A stretch of DNA of 64,000 nucleotides from Halomarina halobia (lineage in GTDB: Archaea; Halobacteriota; Halobacteria; Halobacteriales; Haloarculaceae), in NCBI RefSeq assembly GCF_029338575.1, contig NZ_CP119992.1, positions 2,480,001-2,544,000 of the forward strand. Direction: 5' to 3'. Shown in pieces: positions 8,107 to 17,283 of this stretch. Made by a program: the position numbers and the translations under genes. Numbering within the stretch: the stretch's first letter is position 1; the number at the start of each line of letters is the position of its first letter. The notes under the pieces were generated by a model that was not told where the DNA came from, did no database searches, and saw only the letters and a program-made list of their open reading frames with translations.

Positions 8107-8850
8107 ATGTTCGACGGCTCGCTCTCGGTCTTCCTCGGCGCGGTCGTGCTCGGGCTGATCCACGGGGCGGAGCCCGGACACGGCTGGCCCATCGCCGCCG
8201 CGTACGCGCTCGACCGACGGCGGAAGTGGCTGGCGGGCCTCGCCGCGGGCGTCGTGATCGGCGTCGGCCACCTCGTCAGTTCGGTCGCCGTCGTCGTCGC
8301 CTTCCTGCTCGCGGCGTCGTTCTTCGACCTCGGGAGCCTCGGGTGGGTGCGCTACGTCGCGGGGATACTGCTGATCCTGCTCGGGATCCGCGAGTACCGC
8401 CACGGGCAGCACGACGGGCACGCCCACGCCCACGATCACGATCACGGCGGGCATCCCCGCAGCCACGGCCACGCCCACGATCACGGTCACGAGGGGCGCC
8501 GGAACCGCCGGGAACACACCGACGGCGGGCGCGACTGCGACCACGCTCTCGACGCCGACGACTCCCGGGGACTGTGGGGGATCGCGAGCGCCGCGTTCCT
8601 GCTCGGGTTCGCCCACGAGGAGGAGATCCAGATCCTCGGCTTCTGCACCGGCGCGGCCGATCACTGCCTGAGCCTGATGCTCACCTACGCGGTAGCGGTC
8701 ATCGTCGCGCTCGTCGGGCTGACGCTGCTGCTGGTGGCGGGGTTCGAGCGGTACGAGGAGCGCGTCGAGGGCTACGCGGCGTACTTCCCGACGGTGTCCG
8801 CGGCCGTCCTGATCCTGATGGGGATCGGGTTCGTCCTCGGGGCGTTCTAG
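8107..8850 (+). CDS. NicO/RcnA-like nickel-cobalt transporter with His-rich loop
   Basis: A 247-residue multi-pass membrane protein from ATG 8107. Helix 1 carries HGAEPGHGWP (19-28), the HxxxxxH-type metal motif of the NicO family. Residues 100-135 form a cytoplasmic or external loop made largely of His, Asp and Gly (repeats of HAHDHDH), a metal-binding buffer. A second motif, GFAHEEEIQILGFC (167-180), lies in a later helix. It likely moves Ni2+ or Co2+; direction (uptake versus efflux) cannot be read. It converges on ribB, with which it shares four bases including both stop codons. Confidence 0.8.
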   Translation: MFDGSLSVFLGAVVLGLIHGAEPGHGWPIAAAYALDRRRKWLAGLAAGVVIGVGHLVSSVAVVVAFLLAASFFDLGSLGWVRYVAGILLILLGIREYRHGQHDGHAHAHDHDHGGHPRSHGHAHDHGHEGRRNRREHTDGGRDCDHALDADDSRGLWGIASAAFLLGFAHEEEIQILGFCTGAADHCLSLMLTYAVAVIVALVGLTLLLVAGFERYEERVEGYAAYFPTVSAAVLILMGIGFVLGAF

Positions 8851-9500
8851 CCGAGGCGCTCGACGAGCGCCGCGCCCTCGATGTACCGCAGGTCGTGGCG
8901 CTCGGCGTAGGCCCGCGCCGCCCCCGGCGGGAGCGCCGCGCCCGTCTCGTCGTCGAGCATCTCGCAGACCACGACGGCGGGCGGGAGCCCGGCCGCCGCG
9001 GCGAGCGCGATCCCCAGTTCGGTGTGCCCCCGGCGGTCGTCGAGGAGGGCCGGGGCGGCCCGGAGCAGGTGGACGTGTCCCGGCGCGCGGAACTCCTCGG
9101 CGAAGTCGACCCGGTCGGGGTCGGCGGCCGCCCGCGCGAGTTCGGTGATCGTCAGCGCGCGGTCCTCGTCGGTGACGCCGGTGAACGTCCCGCGGTGGTT
9201 CACCGTCAGCGAGAACGAGGAGCGCTCGTCGTAGCGCAGGTCGTGACCGGCGCTCGCGGGGTGGTCGAGCACGTCCTGCATGAACGGGAGGTCGAACGCC
9301 TCGCAGACGTCGTCGGAGAGCGCGACGCAGACCAGGCCGCCCGCGTCGTTTCGCATGCGCGCGACCGCCGCGGCGTCGACGGCTCCGGCGGGGAAGACGA
9401 GGTCGGTCTCGCCCTCCCGGTCGGCGGCGTCGTGGACGAGCACGGGCTCGCCGCGGCGGAACGCCGCGATCACGTCCGCCACGGTGCTGGCTCGCTGCAT
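8847..9500 (-). CDS. ribB: 3,4-dihydroxy-2-butanone-4-phosphate synthase
   Basis: A 217-residue single-domain RibB that makes the four-carbon riboflavin precursor from ribulose 5-phosphate. Seen are the acidic Mg2+ site DREGETDLVFPAG (28-40), the EFRAPGHVHLLRA segment (R-x-PGH motif) and HTELGIALA with the catalytic-region His. There is no fused GTP cyclohydrolase II, as is typical for archaea. It is downstream of ribK on the same strand, with ribK's stop one base from its start, so the two riboflavin genes are co-transcribed. Confidence 0.93.
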   Translation of the reverse strand: MQRASTVADVIAAFRRGEPVLVHDAADREGETDLVFPAGAVDAAAVARMRNDAGGLVCVALSDDVCEAFDLPFMQDVLDHPASAGHDLRYDERSSFSLTVNHRGTFTGVTDEDRALTITELARAAADPDRVDFAEEFRAPGHVHLLRAAPALLDDRRGHTELGIALAAAAGLPPAVVVCEMLDDETGAALPPGAARAYAERHDLRYIEGAALVERLG

Positions 9501-9501
9501 C

Positions 9502-10203
9502 TCAGCTCTCCTCCGCCACGCGGACGGTCAGGCGGTCGCCGTCGGCCAGGTCGAGTCGGTCGCGCAGCCGGTCCGGCGCGATGAGTTCGACCTTGTCCTG
9601 CCCGTGGTGGGTCCGCTCGGGGGCGATGACGTGCGCCCGGTCGTAGGTCGCGCCGTCGGCTTCCACGGTCGCGGGCCAGCAGAACGCCGGCCCGTAGGTG
9701 CGATCCTCGTCCTCCCAGCCGTCGATGCGGACGGGATCGAGCGCGTCCATCCCGGCGCGGGCGCGCGTCGAGTCGCGGTCGAGTTCGACGTTGAGCGTCC
9801 CCGGGAACGGCTCGTACCCCAGCTTCCCCTCGAACTGGCGCATGTAGCCGGGGAGGGAGATGTAGTGTCTCCCCTCGCCCATCCCGCTCGTCACCGTCCC
9901 GGCGAGCGCGATGGAGCGGTCCGTCTCGAAGAGGCGGCGGTAGTCGGCGTACTCGCGTTCGAGGACGCGCTCGCCCTCGTCGGTGGCGTGCACGAGTTGT
10001 CCGTCGGCGAGTATCTCGCGCTCGATGAGGTCGGCGTCCTCGAGTTCCTGTAGCCGGCGCGAGGCGGTCTGGGTCGACACGTCGAGGCGCTCGGCCAGCC
10101 CCGAGCACGTGACGTGCGCCCGGTCCGCGAGCGCCCCCTGTAGCGCGAGGACCTTGAGCGTCTCGCGGGCGTCGGCCCCGACCGCGAGCGTTGATTCGGC
10201 CAT
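9502..10203 (-). CDS. ribK: CTP-dependent riboflavin kinase with N-terminal winged helix
   Basis: A 233-residue protein from ATG 10201-10203. Residues 1-95 are a winged helix-turn-helix ([20 protein letters not shown]); residues ~100-233 are the DUF120/RibK kinase domain, with [23 protein letters not shown] and [12 protein letters not shown]. This enzyme phosphorylates riboflavin to FMN using CTP in archaea. The HTH-kinase fusion is known in haloarchaea (RbkR-like proteins), which regulate riboflavin genes, so it may autoregulate this operon. It is the first gene of the ribK-ribB pair and is divergent from argS. Confidence 0.92.
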   Translation of the reverse strand: MAESTLAVGADARETLKVLALQGALADRAHVTCSGLAERLDVSTQTASRRLQELEDADLIEREILADGQLVHATDEGERVLEREYADYRRLFETDRSIALAGTVTSGMGEGRHYISLPGYMRQFEGKLGYEPFPGTLNVELDRDSTRARAGMDALDPVRIDGWEDEDRTYGPAFCWPATVEADGATYDRAHVIAPERTHHGQDKVELIAPDRLRDRLDLADGDRLTVRVAEES

Positions 10204-10388
10204 GCTCCACCCTCGGGGCGACGGTCGCATAAGTGTACCGAACGTGAGATGCATCCCAAAATCGAGATGGAGGTGATCGAGACGCGTTTCCGACCTCACT
10301 CGGACCGGTCCGGTGGTAAGCCTATCGGCGCGCACGCGCCGCGGCGCGCTAAAGAAACCCCTTTACCGGCGGCCGGGCAAGCCGGGGT

Positions 10389-12146
10389 ATGTTCCTTTCC
10401 TTCCGCGACGAGGTCCGTACCGTCCTGACGGACGCGCTCTCCGCGCAGGGGTACGAGACGACGGACCTCGGCATCGAGGAACCGCCGGCCGACGTGGACG
10501 CCGTCCTGGCGTCGAGCGTCGCCTTCCGACTGGCGGGCGAGGCGGGCGCGTCGCCGCCGCAGGTGGCCGCCGAACTCGTCGAGGCGATCGACCTCGGCGA
10601 CTGCGAGTACGTCGACCTCGTCGAGAACCGGGGACCGTACGTCAACTTCCTGCCGAGCGAAGCGTACTTCGCCGGGACGCTGGAATCGGCACAGGGCGAC
10701 GACTTCGGGCACCTGCCCGACCGCGGGGAGTCGGTCGTCGTCGAGCACACCTCCGCGAACCCCACGGGGCCGGTCCACGTCGGGCGAGCGCGCAACCCCA
10801 TCGTCGGCGACGCGGTCGCGAACGTCCTCGACTTCGCGGGCTACGACGTCGAGCGCCACTACTACGTCAACGACGCCGGCCGGCAGATGGCCGTCTTCAC
10901 GTGGGCCTACGAGACGTTCGACGAGGCCGACCTGCCGGCCCCCGAACGCGACCGCGTCGAGTACGACCTCGTGCGCTACTACCGCAGGGGCAACGAGTTC
11001 CTGGAGGAGGCCGCCCCGGAGGCCGTCGAGGAGGCCGAGGACGAGATCCGGGAGATCCTGCAGGGCCTGGAGGAGGGCGACGAGGCGACCTACGAGCGCG
11101 TCGGGACGGTCGTCGACCGGGTGCTCTCGGGGATGCGCGAGTGCCTGGAGCGCCTGCCGGCGGAGTTCGACGAGTTCGTGAAGGAGACGCGGTTCATCCG
11201 CGACGGCGCGACCGAGGACGTCGCCAGGCGGCTCCGGGAGACCGAGTACGCCTTCCTCGAGGAGGGGGCGTGGCAGCTCGACCTCTCGGAGTGGGGTTTC
11301 GACAAGGACCTCGTGTTCCTGCGCTCGGACGGCACCTCGCTGTACACGACGCGCGACCTCGCCCACCACGAGTGGAAGTTCGCGAACTACGACCGGGCGG
11401 TCACCGTCCTCGGCGAGGACCACCGCCTGCAGGCGGAGCAACTCGACCGGGCGTTGCGGATCCTCGGCAACGACACCGACGAACTCGCGCAGGTGTTCTA
11501 CGGCTGGGTGAACCTCCCCGACGGCGGGAGCATGTCCACCCGGCGGGGGACGGGCGTGAACCTCGACGACCTGCTCGACGAGGCCATCGCCCGCGCCCGC
11601 GAGGAGGTCGAGTCGCGCCTCGACACCCGCATCCGCGACGACGACCTCTCTCCGACCGACATCGAGCGCATCGCCCACCAGGTGGGCATCGGCGCGGTGC
11701 GCTACGACATCGTCTCGAAGCAGCCCCAGAAGGCTATCACGTTCGAGTGGGACCGCGCGCTCGACTTCGAGGCGCAGTCCGCGCCGTACGTCCAGTACGT
11801 CCACGCCCGCGCCTGCGGCATCGTCGACGAGGCGACCGCGGCGGGCATCGAACCGGCCCTCGACGTCTCGCGGCTCGTGACCGAGGAGGAGCGCGACCTC
11901 CTGCGCGTCGTCGCGCGCTTCCCCGGCGCGGTCGACCGCGCCGCCGCGGACCTCGAACCCCACCGGATCGCCACCTATACCCGCGAGTTCGCGGAGACGT
12001 TCAACGCCTTCTACCGGGAGTGTTCGGTGCTCAACGCCGAGGACGACGACGTGGCGTCGTCGCGGCTGGCGCTCGTCGCGGCCGCCCGTAACACCGTCGC
12101 CAACGCGCTCGCCGTGCTCGGCGTCTCCGCGCCGACCTCAATGTAG
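10389..12146 (+). CDS. argS: Arginyl-tRNA synthetase
   Basis: A 585-residue class I synthetase. It has the ArgRS N-terminal Add1 domain (1-110), the HIGH-type motif [11 protein letters not shown] (HVGR ~130-133), [10 protein letters not shown] and GGSMSTRRG in place of KMSKS, as in other archaeal ArgRS, then the DALR anticodon-binding domain with [19 protein letters not shown] and a closing [13 protein letters not shown]. It charges tRNA-Arg. Its stop lies inside the 3' end of a small convergent gene (9-bp overlap). Confidence 0.96.
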   Translation: MFLSFRDEVRTVLTDALSAQGYETTDLGIEEPPADVDAVLASSVAFRLAGEAGASPPQVAAELVEAIDLGDCEYVDLVENRGPYVNFLPSEAYFAGTLESAQGDDFGHLPDRGESVVVEHTSANPTGPVHVGRARNPIVGDAVANVLDFAGYDVERHYYVNDAGRQMAVFTWAYETFDEADLPAPERDRVEYDLVRYYRRGNEFLEEAAPEAVEEAEDEIREILQGLEEGDEATYERVGTVVDRVLSGMRECLERLPAEFDEFVKETRFIRDGATEDVARRLRETEYAFLEEGAWQLDLSEWGFDKDLVFLRSDGTSLYTTRDLAHHEWKFANYDRAVTVLGEDHRLQAEQLDRALRILGNDTDELAQVFYGWVNLPDGGSMSTRRGTGVNLDDLLDEAIARAREEVESRLDTRIRDDDLSPTDIERIAHQVGIGAVRYDIVSKQPQKAITFEWDRALDFEAQSAPYVQYVHARACGIVDEATAAGIEPALDVSRLVTEEERDLLRVVARFPGAVDRAAADLEPHRIATYTREFAETFNAFYRECSVLNAEDDDVASSRLALVAAARNTVANALAVLGVSAPTSM

Positions 12147-12302
12147 GAGAAGGGGGACGAGCGGGAGGAGGACGCCACCGCCCTCGCCGCCCTCGCCGCC
12201 GGGGAGCAACCCCCCGAGCGCGATGACGGCCGCCGCACCGACGCCGAGCGCGAGCAGGAGAAACAGGACGACCCAGCGCAGCGGCACCCTCTCGTCTGCC
12301 AT
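12138..12302 (-). CDS. Small two-helix membrane protein (54 aa)
   Basis: A short gene from ATG 12300-12302 encoding [20 protein letters not shown]..., with one strong transmembrane segment (residues ~10-29), a GGEGGEGGG turn and a second hydrophobic stretch PLVPLLL near the C-terminus. It overlaps the end of argS convergently. Small proteins of this type are common next to housekeeping genes in haloarchaea; the function is unknown. It could be spurious, but the membrane pattern and ATG argue for a gene. Confidence 0.55.
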   Translation of the reverse strand: MADERVPLRWVVLFLLLALGVGAAAVIALGGLLPGGEGGEGGGVLLPLVPLLLH

Positions 12303-12356
12303 GATACCCGATCGTTCACGCACCACCACCATAGTGGTGTCGCCGACCCCCCGCCG

Positions 12357-13505
12357 TCACTCGAACAGCCCGCGGAGGCGACCGAGCGCTCCCTTCCGCT
12401 TCTCGTCGTCGTCGTCGTCCAGGAACGACCCGCCCATCTCGGCGTCGGCGTCCTCCTCGAAGGCGGAGGTGGTGACCGGCCCGGCGGCCGTCGCGACCGC
12501 GTCGACGGCCACATCGGAGTCGGATTCCTCGATCCGCCCCTCCGGGGTCGCTTCCGCTTCCGCCTCCGCCTCCGCGACGGCGTCGTCCGGCGTCGCGTCC
12601 GAGGCGTCCGTCGTCCCCGCGTCCGCGTCCGCTTCCCCTTCACCTGCCTCCCCCGCGCCCGTCGCCCCGGTTCCGCCGGTCGCGCCCGCGGGGTCGGTTT
12701 CGCTTTCGCTCTCGACCTCCTCGACGGGGACGACCGCGGCGTCGAGCGCGTCCGCCTCGACGGTCGCCGGTTCGGGCGGGTCGGGGAACGCGTAGGCCGC
12801 CGCGGTCTCCTCGAGGGCGTCGACGCCGAGCAGCGCGGCCGCGAGGGCGTTGTACGCCCGGGCTGCCTCGCTCCCGGGTCGGGCGACGGTTCGACCCGTC
12901 GTGATGGCCGCGTCGTCCGGCACGATGGCCATGATCTCGTCGCCGAGTTCGTCGACGACGCGGTCGGTCAACTCGTCGTCGCGCGCCCGGTTGAGGACGA
13001 TGCCCTTCACGGTACCACCGACGCGCTTCGCGAGTTCGCCGGTCTTCGCGGCGTCCTTGATCGCGACGATGTCGGGCGTCGTCAGGAGGACGACGGCGTC
13101 AGCGAGCCCGAGCGGGACCGTCACCTCGTGTGAGAGCCCCGCGCTCGTGTCGAGGAGGACGACGTCGTACTCCTCCGCGAGTGGCGTCACCACCTCCCGC
13201 AGGTTCGCGGGGTCGGCCTCGGCGAAGCCGTCGAGCGACTGCGTGCCCGGAACGACGTCGAAGCCCTCCCCGGACGCGCGGGCGGCCGCCGTCGGATCCG
13301 CCCGCCCCGCGAGCACGTCGTGGATCGTCGTCTCCTCGTCCGGATCGACGTCGAGCACCGGCCCGAGGTTCGCCATCCCGAGGTCGACGTCGATCACCAC
13401 GGTGTCGTACCCCGCGGCCGCGAACGCCGCGGCGAGGTTCGCCGTCGTGGTCGTCTTGCCGACCCCTCCCTTACCGCCAGCGATTGCGTACACCTGCCCA
13501 GTCAT
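12357..13505 (-). CDS. MinD/ParA-family ATPase with long acidic tail
   Basis: A 382-residue protein from ATG 13503-13505. The deviant Walker A is GGKGGVGKTTTTANL (10-24); a VVIDVDLGMANLGPVLD segment and VVLLDTSAGLS correspond to Walker A' and B of MinD-type P-loop ATPases. Residues ~1-235 are the ATPase; ~240-382 form a low-complexity acidic tail rich in Glu, Ala, Asp, Gly and Thr, ending in a basic patch KRKGALGRLRGLF that could be a membrane-targeting amphipathic helix like that of MinD. It is one of the several MinD paralogs usual in haloarchaea; a role in positioning is inferred. It is divergent from prf1, about 80 bp apart. Confidence 0.85.
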   Translation of the reverse strand: MTGQVYAIAGGKGGVGKTTTTANLAAAFAAAGYDTVVIDVDLGMANLGPVLDVDPDEETTIHDVLAGRADPTAAARASGEGFDVVPGTQSLDGFAEADPANLREVVTPLAEEYDVVLLDTSAGLSHEVTVPLGLADAVVLLTTPDIVAIKDAAKTGELAKRVGGTVKGIVLNRARDDELTDRVVDELGDEIMAIVPDDAAITTGRTVARPGSEAARAYNALAAALLGVDALEETAAAYAFPDPPEPATVEADALDAAVVPVEEVESESETDPAGATGGTGATGAGEAGEGEADADAGTTDASDATPDDAVAEAEAEAEATPEGRIEESDSDVAVDAVATAAGPVTTSAFEEDADAEMGGSFLDDDDDEKRKGALGRLRGLFE

Positions 13506-13584
13506 TACTCATTCTGTGAATGACTGGGATAAAACCCTTGCTGTGGTCAAAGGGTACTTACCGCTGATTCGTTTAGGTGAGGTA

Positions 13585-14835
13585 ATGAGTCAGCAGGAGG
13601 AAGCGCAGTCCGACCGCCAGAAGTACGAGTTCAAGAAGGTCATCGAGGACCTGAAGGAGTACAAGGGGTCAGGAACACAGCTCGTCTCGATCTACGTCCC
13701 GGAGGACCGCCAGATATCCGACGTGGTGGCGCACGTCACCCAGGAGCACAGCGAGGCGTCAAACATCAAGTCGAAGCAGACGCGCACCGCGGTCCAGGAC
13801 GCGCTGACGAGCATCAAGGACCGACTGCGCTACTACAAGACTGCCCCCAAGAACGGGATGGTGCTGTTCTCGGGCGCCATCGACACCGGCGGCGGGCAGA
13901 CCGACATGGTGACGAAGGTGCTCGAGAACCCGCCCGAGCCCTTCCAGTCGTTCGTCTATCACTGCGACTCGGAGTTCCTCACCGAACCGTTGGAGGAGAT
14001 GCTCGGCGAGAAGGGCCTCTACGGGCTCGTCGTCCTCGACCGCCGCGAGGCGAACGTCGGCTGGCTGAAGGGAAAGCGCGTCGAACCGGTCAAGTCGGCG
14101 TCCTCGCTCGTCCCCGGCAAGCAGCGCAAGGGCGGCCAGTCGGCCCAGCGGTTCCACCGCCTGCGCCTCGAAGCGATCGACAACTTCTACCAGGAGGTCG
14201 CGGAGATGGCGAACGAGCTGTTCGTCCCCAAGCGCCACGACATGGACGGCGTGCTCGTCGGCGGCCCCTCGCCCACCAAGGACGAGTTCCTCGACGGCGA
14301 GTACCTCCACCACGAGCTCCAGGACAAGGTGCTCGGGAAGTTCGACGTCTCCTACACGGACGAGTCCGGCCTCTACGACCTCGTCGACGCCGCCCAGGAC
14401 GTGCTCGCCGAGACGGAGGTGATGAAGGACAAGCGGCAGATGGACGACTTCTTCAAGCAGCTCCACGACGGTGACCTCGCCACCTACGGCTTCGAGGCCA
14501 CCCGCAAGAACCTCGTCATGGGGTCGGTCGACCGCCTGCTCATCAGCGAGGACGTCCGCCGGGACGTCGTCACCTACGTCTGCCCGAACGGCCATGAGGA
14601 GCGCGAGGTGATCGACCGCCGGAAGGAGACGCCCGCTCACACCTGCGAGGAGTGCGGCGAGACGGTGAGCGCCGACGAGGGCGAGCGCGAGGACCTCATC
14701 GAGCACCTGATGGCGATCGCCGACCAGCGCGGGACGGAGACGAAGTTCGTCTCCACCGACTTCGAGAAGGGCGAACAGCTCTACACCGCCTTCGGCGGAG
14801 TGGCGGGCATTCTGCGGTACGAGACGGGGATCTAA
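13585..14835 (+). CDS. prf1: Archaeal peptide chain release factor aRF1
   Basis: A 416-residue class I release factor that recognises all three stop codons. ATG 13585 begins MSQQEEAQSDRQKYEFKK, the usual haloarchaeal N-terminus; the longer upstream frame antisense to the MinD gene is not coding. The NIKS stop-decoding motif is at residues 60-63 and the catalytic GGQ at 183-185 (KGGQSAQRFHR). The C-terminal domain has a zinc-ribbon-like pair (CPNGHEE...TCEECGE). A dispersed repeat begins 6 bp after its stop, a likely transcription end. Confidence 0.97.
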   Translation: MSQQEEAQSDRQKYEFKKVIEDLKEYKGSGTQLVSIYVPEDRQISDVVAHVTQEHSEASNIKSKQTRTAVQDALTSIKDRLRYYKTAPKNGMVLFSGAIDTGGGQTDMVTKVLENPPEPFQSFVYHCDSEFLTEPLEEMLGEKGLYGLVVLDRREANVGWLKGKRVEPVKSASSLVPGKQRKGGQSAQRFHRLRLEAIDNFYQEVAEMANELFVPKRHDMDGVLVGGPSPTKDEFLDGEYLHHELQDKVLGKFDVSYTDESGLYDLVDAAQDVLAETEVMKDKRQMDDFFKQLHDGDLATYGFEATRKNLVMGSVDRLLISEDVRRDVVTYVCPNGHEEREVIDRRKETPAHTCEECGETVSADEGEREDLIEHLMAIADQRGTETKFVSTDFEKGEQLYTAFGGVAGILRYETGI

Positions 14836-14840
14836 ACCGC

Positions 14841-14965
14841 CACCTTTTGCTGCAGGAGCGGCCTCCGGCCGCTCCCTGGCAAAATCTGGACCAAAAGCCG
14901 GCGTCACCTCCTCGGACGCTCGCTGCGCTCGCGCCCTCGAAGGTTCCTTGGCCCGCTCGCGGTGA
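14841..14965 (+). repeat. Dispersed hairpin repeat, copy B
   Basis: Begins 6 bp after the prf1 stop: CACCTTTTGC (14841-14850), perfect inner hairpin GGAGCGGCC-TCC-GGCCGCTCC, closing GGCAAAATC (14878-14886), TGGACCAAAA, then the GC-rich tail with short hairpins. The outer stem is TTTTGC/GCAAAA. Position and U-rich outer arm suggest it ends the prf1 transcript. Confidence 0.85.
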
Positions 14966-15059
14966 GTGTGCCGGTGATGACTGCGAAACGTACGCTTCGA
15001 CGCTCTGCGGGTTTTCATCACGAAAACACGGTCACAGCGGAACTGCTCTCTGTTCTCGC

Positions 15060-15387
15060 CGAGCGAAGCGAGACGAGAACGTCGAACGAGCGACGATCGA
15101 TCTCCTCCGAAAGCTCGACTACGACGTCGAATGGATCGGTGACGTGACCTGGGTTTAGGTGCCGACGACGAGTCGATCGCGGCCTACGCCAGCGATACCG
15201 ACCGTCTCATTCTCACCCGAGACGATGACTTCTTTACGGAACTCGATATCGACCGGACGGCGGGAGTACTGTTCCAGAGGGACCAGACGCTCTCCTCACG
15301 AGAGGGGGGAATATCGTTCACGAAATGGCGCAATACGTCGATCAGTCCGACGTCACCCTGGAATACGTTAGCCGGAACTGGTTGTAG
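15060..15387 (+). pseudogene. Broken DUF5615-type (PIN-like, toxin-like) gene
   Basis: Three reading frames joined by two frameshifts give one recognisable protein. Frame 1 (15072-15158) reads DENVERATIDLLRKLDYDVEW and stops at TAG 15156-15158. Frame 2 (15158-~15306) reads GADDESIAAYASDTDRLILT, then RDDDFFTELDIDRTAGVLFQ. Frame 3 (15307-15387) ends GNIVHEMAQYVDQ...EYVSRNWL and TAG. The order (DEN near the start, then DDESI, then TRDDDF) matches DUF5615/Mut7-C-like PIN-fold proteins, often toxins of type II pairs. The second shift lies in a six-G run (15304-15309). The N-terminal LADEN start is lost. It lies between repeat copies B and E, and no antitoxin gene is visible. Confidence 0.75.
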
Positions 15388-15420
15388 ATTCCGTTAGATC
15401 GCTGCTGTTCTGTCGCTCAC

Positions 15421-15554
15421 CGCTTGGCACGCCGGCGTGCCAAGCGGGCCGAGGAACCCGTGAGAGCGCAAAGCGCTCGAACGGGTGACGCAGGCTTTCG
15501 ATCCAGATTTTACTGCGCAGATCGCCCGAGGGTGATCTGCGCAGCAAAAGGTGG
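15421..15554 (-). repeat. Dispersed hairpin repeat, copy E
   Basis: Minus-strand orientation, beginning 2 bp after the ferredoxin stop. Read on the minus strand: CACCTTTTGC, then an inner hairpin with 12-bp arms (GCGCAGATC...GATCTGCGC), closing GTAAAATC and TGGATCGAAA, then a tail that includes the near-perfect hairpin CTTGGCACGC-CGGCGTGCCAAG (15423-15444). It caps the ferredoxin transcript. Confidence 0.82.
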
Positions 15555-15556
15555 TC

Positions 15557-15946
15557 TCAGATGACGCGGTTCTGGAGGTAGTCCAGGTGCTTCGCGTTGT
15601 AGACGATCCTGACCTCGTCGGCCGCGGGCGAGCCGATGCAGGTCAGGCGGACGTTCTTGTCCTCGACCTCCTCGTCGCTCAGGATCTGCTGCATGTCCAT
15701 CTCGATCTCGCCCTCGAAGAGGATGGCGGCGCAGTTCGCGCAGGCCCCGGCGCGGCACGAGAACGGCCAGTCGTAGCCCTGGGCCTCGGCGGCCTCGAGG
15801 ATGTACTCGCCCTCGTTCACGTCGAGCGAGCCGTAGTCCTCGTCGTCGAAGCCGGCGTCGGCGGCCTTGTCGAACAGGCCGTCGTCGTTGAGATCCCAGC
15901 CCTGGTCGTCTAGCACTTCGTAGTTGAGGTATTCAACAGTGGGCAT
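15557..15946 (-). CDS. Halobacterial 2Fe-2S ferredoxin
   Basis: A 129-residue acidic plant-type ferredoxin starting [10 protein letters not shown] at ATG 15944-15946. Residues ~10-40 are the extra acidic domain characteristic of haloarchaeal ferredoxins. The cluster ligands are C64, C69, C72 ([11 protein letters not shown]) and C103 (LTCIGSP). It carries electrons in central metabolism, for example from 2-oxoacid:ferredoxin oxidoreductases. The C-terminus [14 protein letters not shown] is typical. It is monocistronic, with a dispersed repeat directly after the stop. Confidence 0.97.
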   Translation of the reverse strand: MPTVEYLNYEVLDDQGWDLNDDGLFDKAADAGFDDEDYGSLDVNEGEYILEAAEAQGYDWPFSCRAGACANCAAILFEGEIEMDMQQILSDEEVEDKNVRLTCIGSPAADEVRIVYNAKHLDYLQNRVI

Positions 15947-16008
15947 CATCGGTGCGTTCGACCGCATGGGTGTTAGACCTTGCTGTTGCGTCTAACCGGG
16001 CCAGTAGA

Positions 16009-17145
16009 TCAGAACAGGGGGAGGAACTCGAAGACGAGGAACGCGGCCACGGCGGAGATGGTGGGAGTCAGCACCCAGAGCACGACGACCCGGGCGGTCG
16101 CCCGCGAGTCGAACAGGTCCCCCGCAGTGAGCGCGTCGGGGTCCTCCTCGCCGATGCGGGGGACGTCCCTGACCCGGGGGGTCGTGCCGCGGCCGTCGGT
16201 GGCGAGCGCGTCAACCGAGAGTCCCGGGCCGTCCCCGCGCATCGCGGCGCTCGCGACCTGCGAGGGCGTCATCGTGCGGCTGGCGCGCCCCCAGCCGAGG
16301 CCGACGATGCACATCGTCGCGCTCACGGCGAGGCTCGCGGGGATGCCGAGCGCGGAGAGGAACGTGATGATGCTCGCGCTGATGACCTCGACGACGAGCG
16401 CCGCGGTCAGCGGCAGGTCGGTGAGGTCGTTGCCGACCGTGTCGAGGGTTCGGCGGGCGATGGTGAACGCCCCGAGGCCGATGGCGAGTCCCGCGAGCAG
16501 CACGCCGAACTCGATAGAGATCGCGCCGCTGCCGACCAGCGGCGCGACGGCGTTCGCCACGTTCGACGCGCCCGCCGAGAACGCCATGTAACAGCCGATG
16601 GCGACGACGAGCACCGTCCCCACGCGCTCGCGGAGGGTCACCTCGTCGCCGGGCGAGTCGAGTTGTAGGATGGCGTCGAGGTAGGGGTAGAGGTAACGAC
16701 CGATGACGGCGCAGATCCAGAAGGCGAGGATGGGAGAGACGAGCCACCACGAGACGATCTGTCCCATCTTCGCCCAGTCGAGCGTCCCGGTGGCGACGCC
16801 CAGCCCGGCGATCGCGCCGACGGCGGTCATCGAGGTCGAGGCGGGGACGCCGAAGAGGTTGGAGACGAGGAGCGCGACGCCGACGAAGAAGAGGACGGCG
16901 ACGCTGGCCGCGAGCGTGAACTGGCTGGACGGGACGATCTCGCCACCCATCGTGGCGACGACGTTCCTTCCCACGGTCCAGCCGCCGAGGAGCGCGAAGC
17001 CGGTCATCAGCGCCGCGGCGGTGAGCTTCGAGATCGTTCCGCTCCCGACGGCGGGGCCGAAGGCGACTCCCGTCGAGGAGCCGCCGATGTTGAACCCGAC
17101 GAAGACGGCGACGGCGAGTCCGACGAGTAGGAGCGCTTCGAACAC
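16009..17145 (-). CDS. Inorganic phosphate transporter, PiT family (first copy)
   Basis: A 378-residue membrane protein with about 10 hydrophobic segments and the two-fold PiT repeat: GFNIGGSSTGVAFGPAVGSG near residue 20 and FSAGASNVANAVAPLVGSGA (~residue 195). These correspond to the G-x-N-x-x-x-N-A signatures lining the ion path. It imports phosphate with a cation. A second, more divergent PiT copy is at 32494. The long central loop carries REDPDALTAG near the C-terminal part. It is monocistronic, divergent from hisA. Confidence 0.9.
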   Translation of the reverse strand: MFEALLLVGLAVAVFVGFNIGGSSTGVAFGPAVGSGTISKLTAAALMTGFALLGGWTVGRNVVATMGGEIVPSSQFTLAASVAVLFFVGVALLVSNLFGVPASTSMTAVGAIAGLGVATGTLDWAKMGQIVSWWLVSPILAFWICAVIGRYLYPYLDAILQLDSPGDEVTLRERVGTVLVVAIGCYMAFSAGASNVANAVAPLVGSGAISIEFGVLLAGLAIGLGAFTIARRTLDTVGNDLTDLPLTAALVVEVISASIITFLSALGIPASLAVSATMCIVGLGWGRASRTMTPSQVASAAMRGDGPGLSVDALATDGRGTTPRVRDVPRIGEEDPDALTAGDLFDSRATARVVVLWVLTPTISAVAAFLVFEFLPLF

Positions 17146-17283
17146 ACCGATAGTTTGCGGCGACGTGACTTAAACGATGACGTTGGCGTCCGGGCGACGG
17201 GTTTCGGTTTCGGCCTCCTCCGGCTTCGGTGACTGTCGAGTCGTACCGTCGCGCTTACCCTCGGCCCCCGCGAAGGCCCGGGC

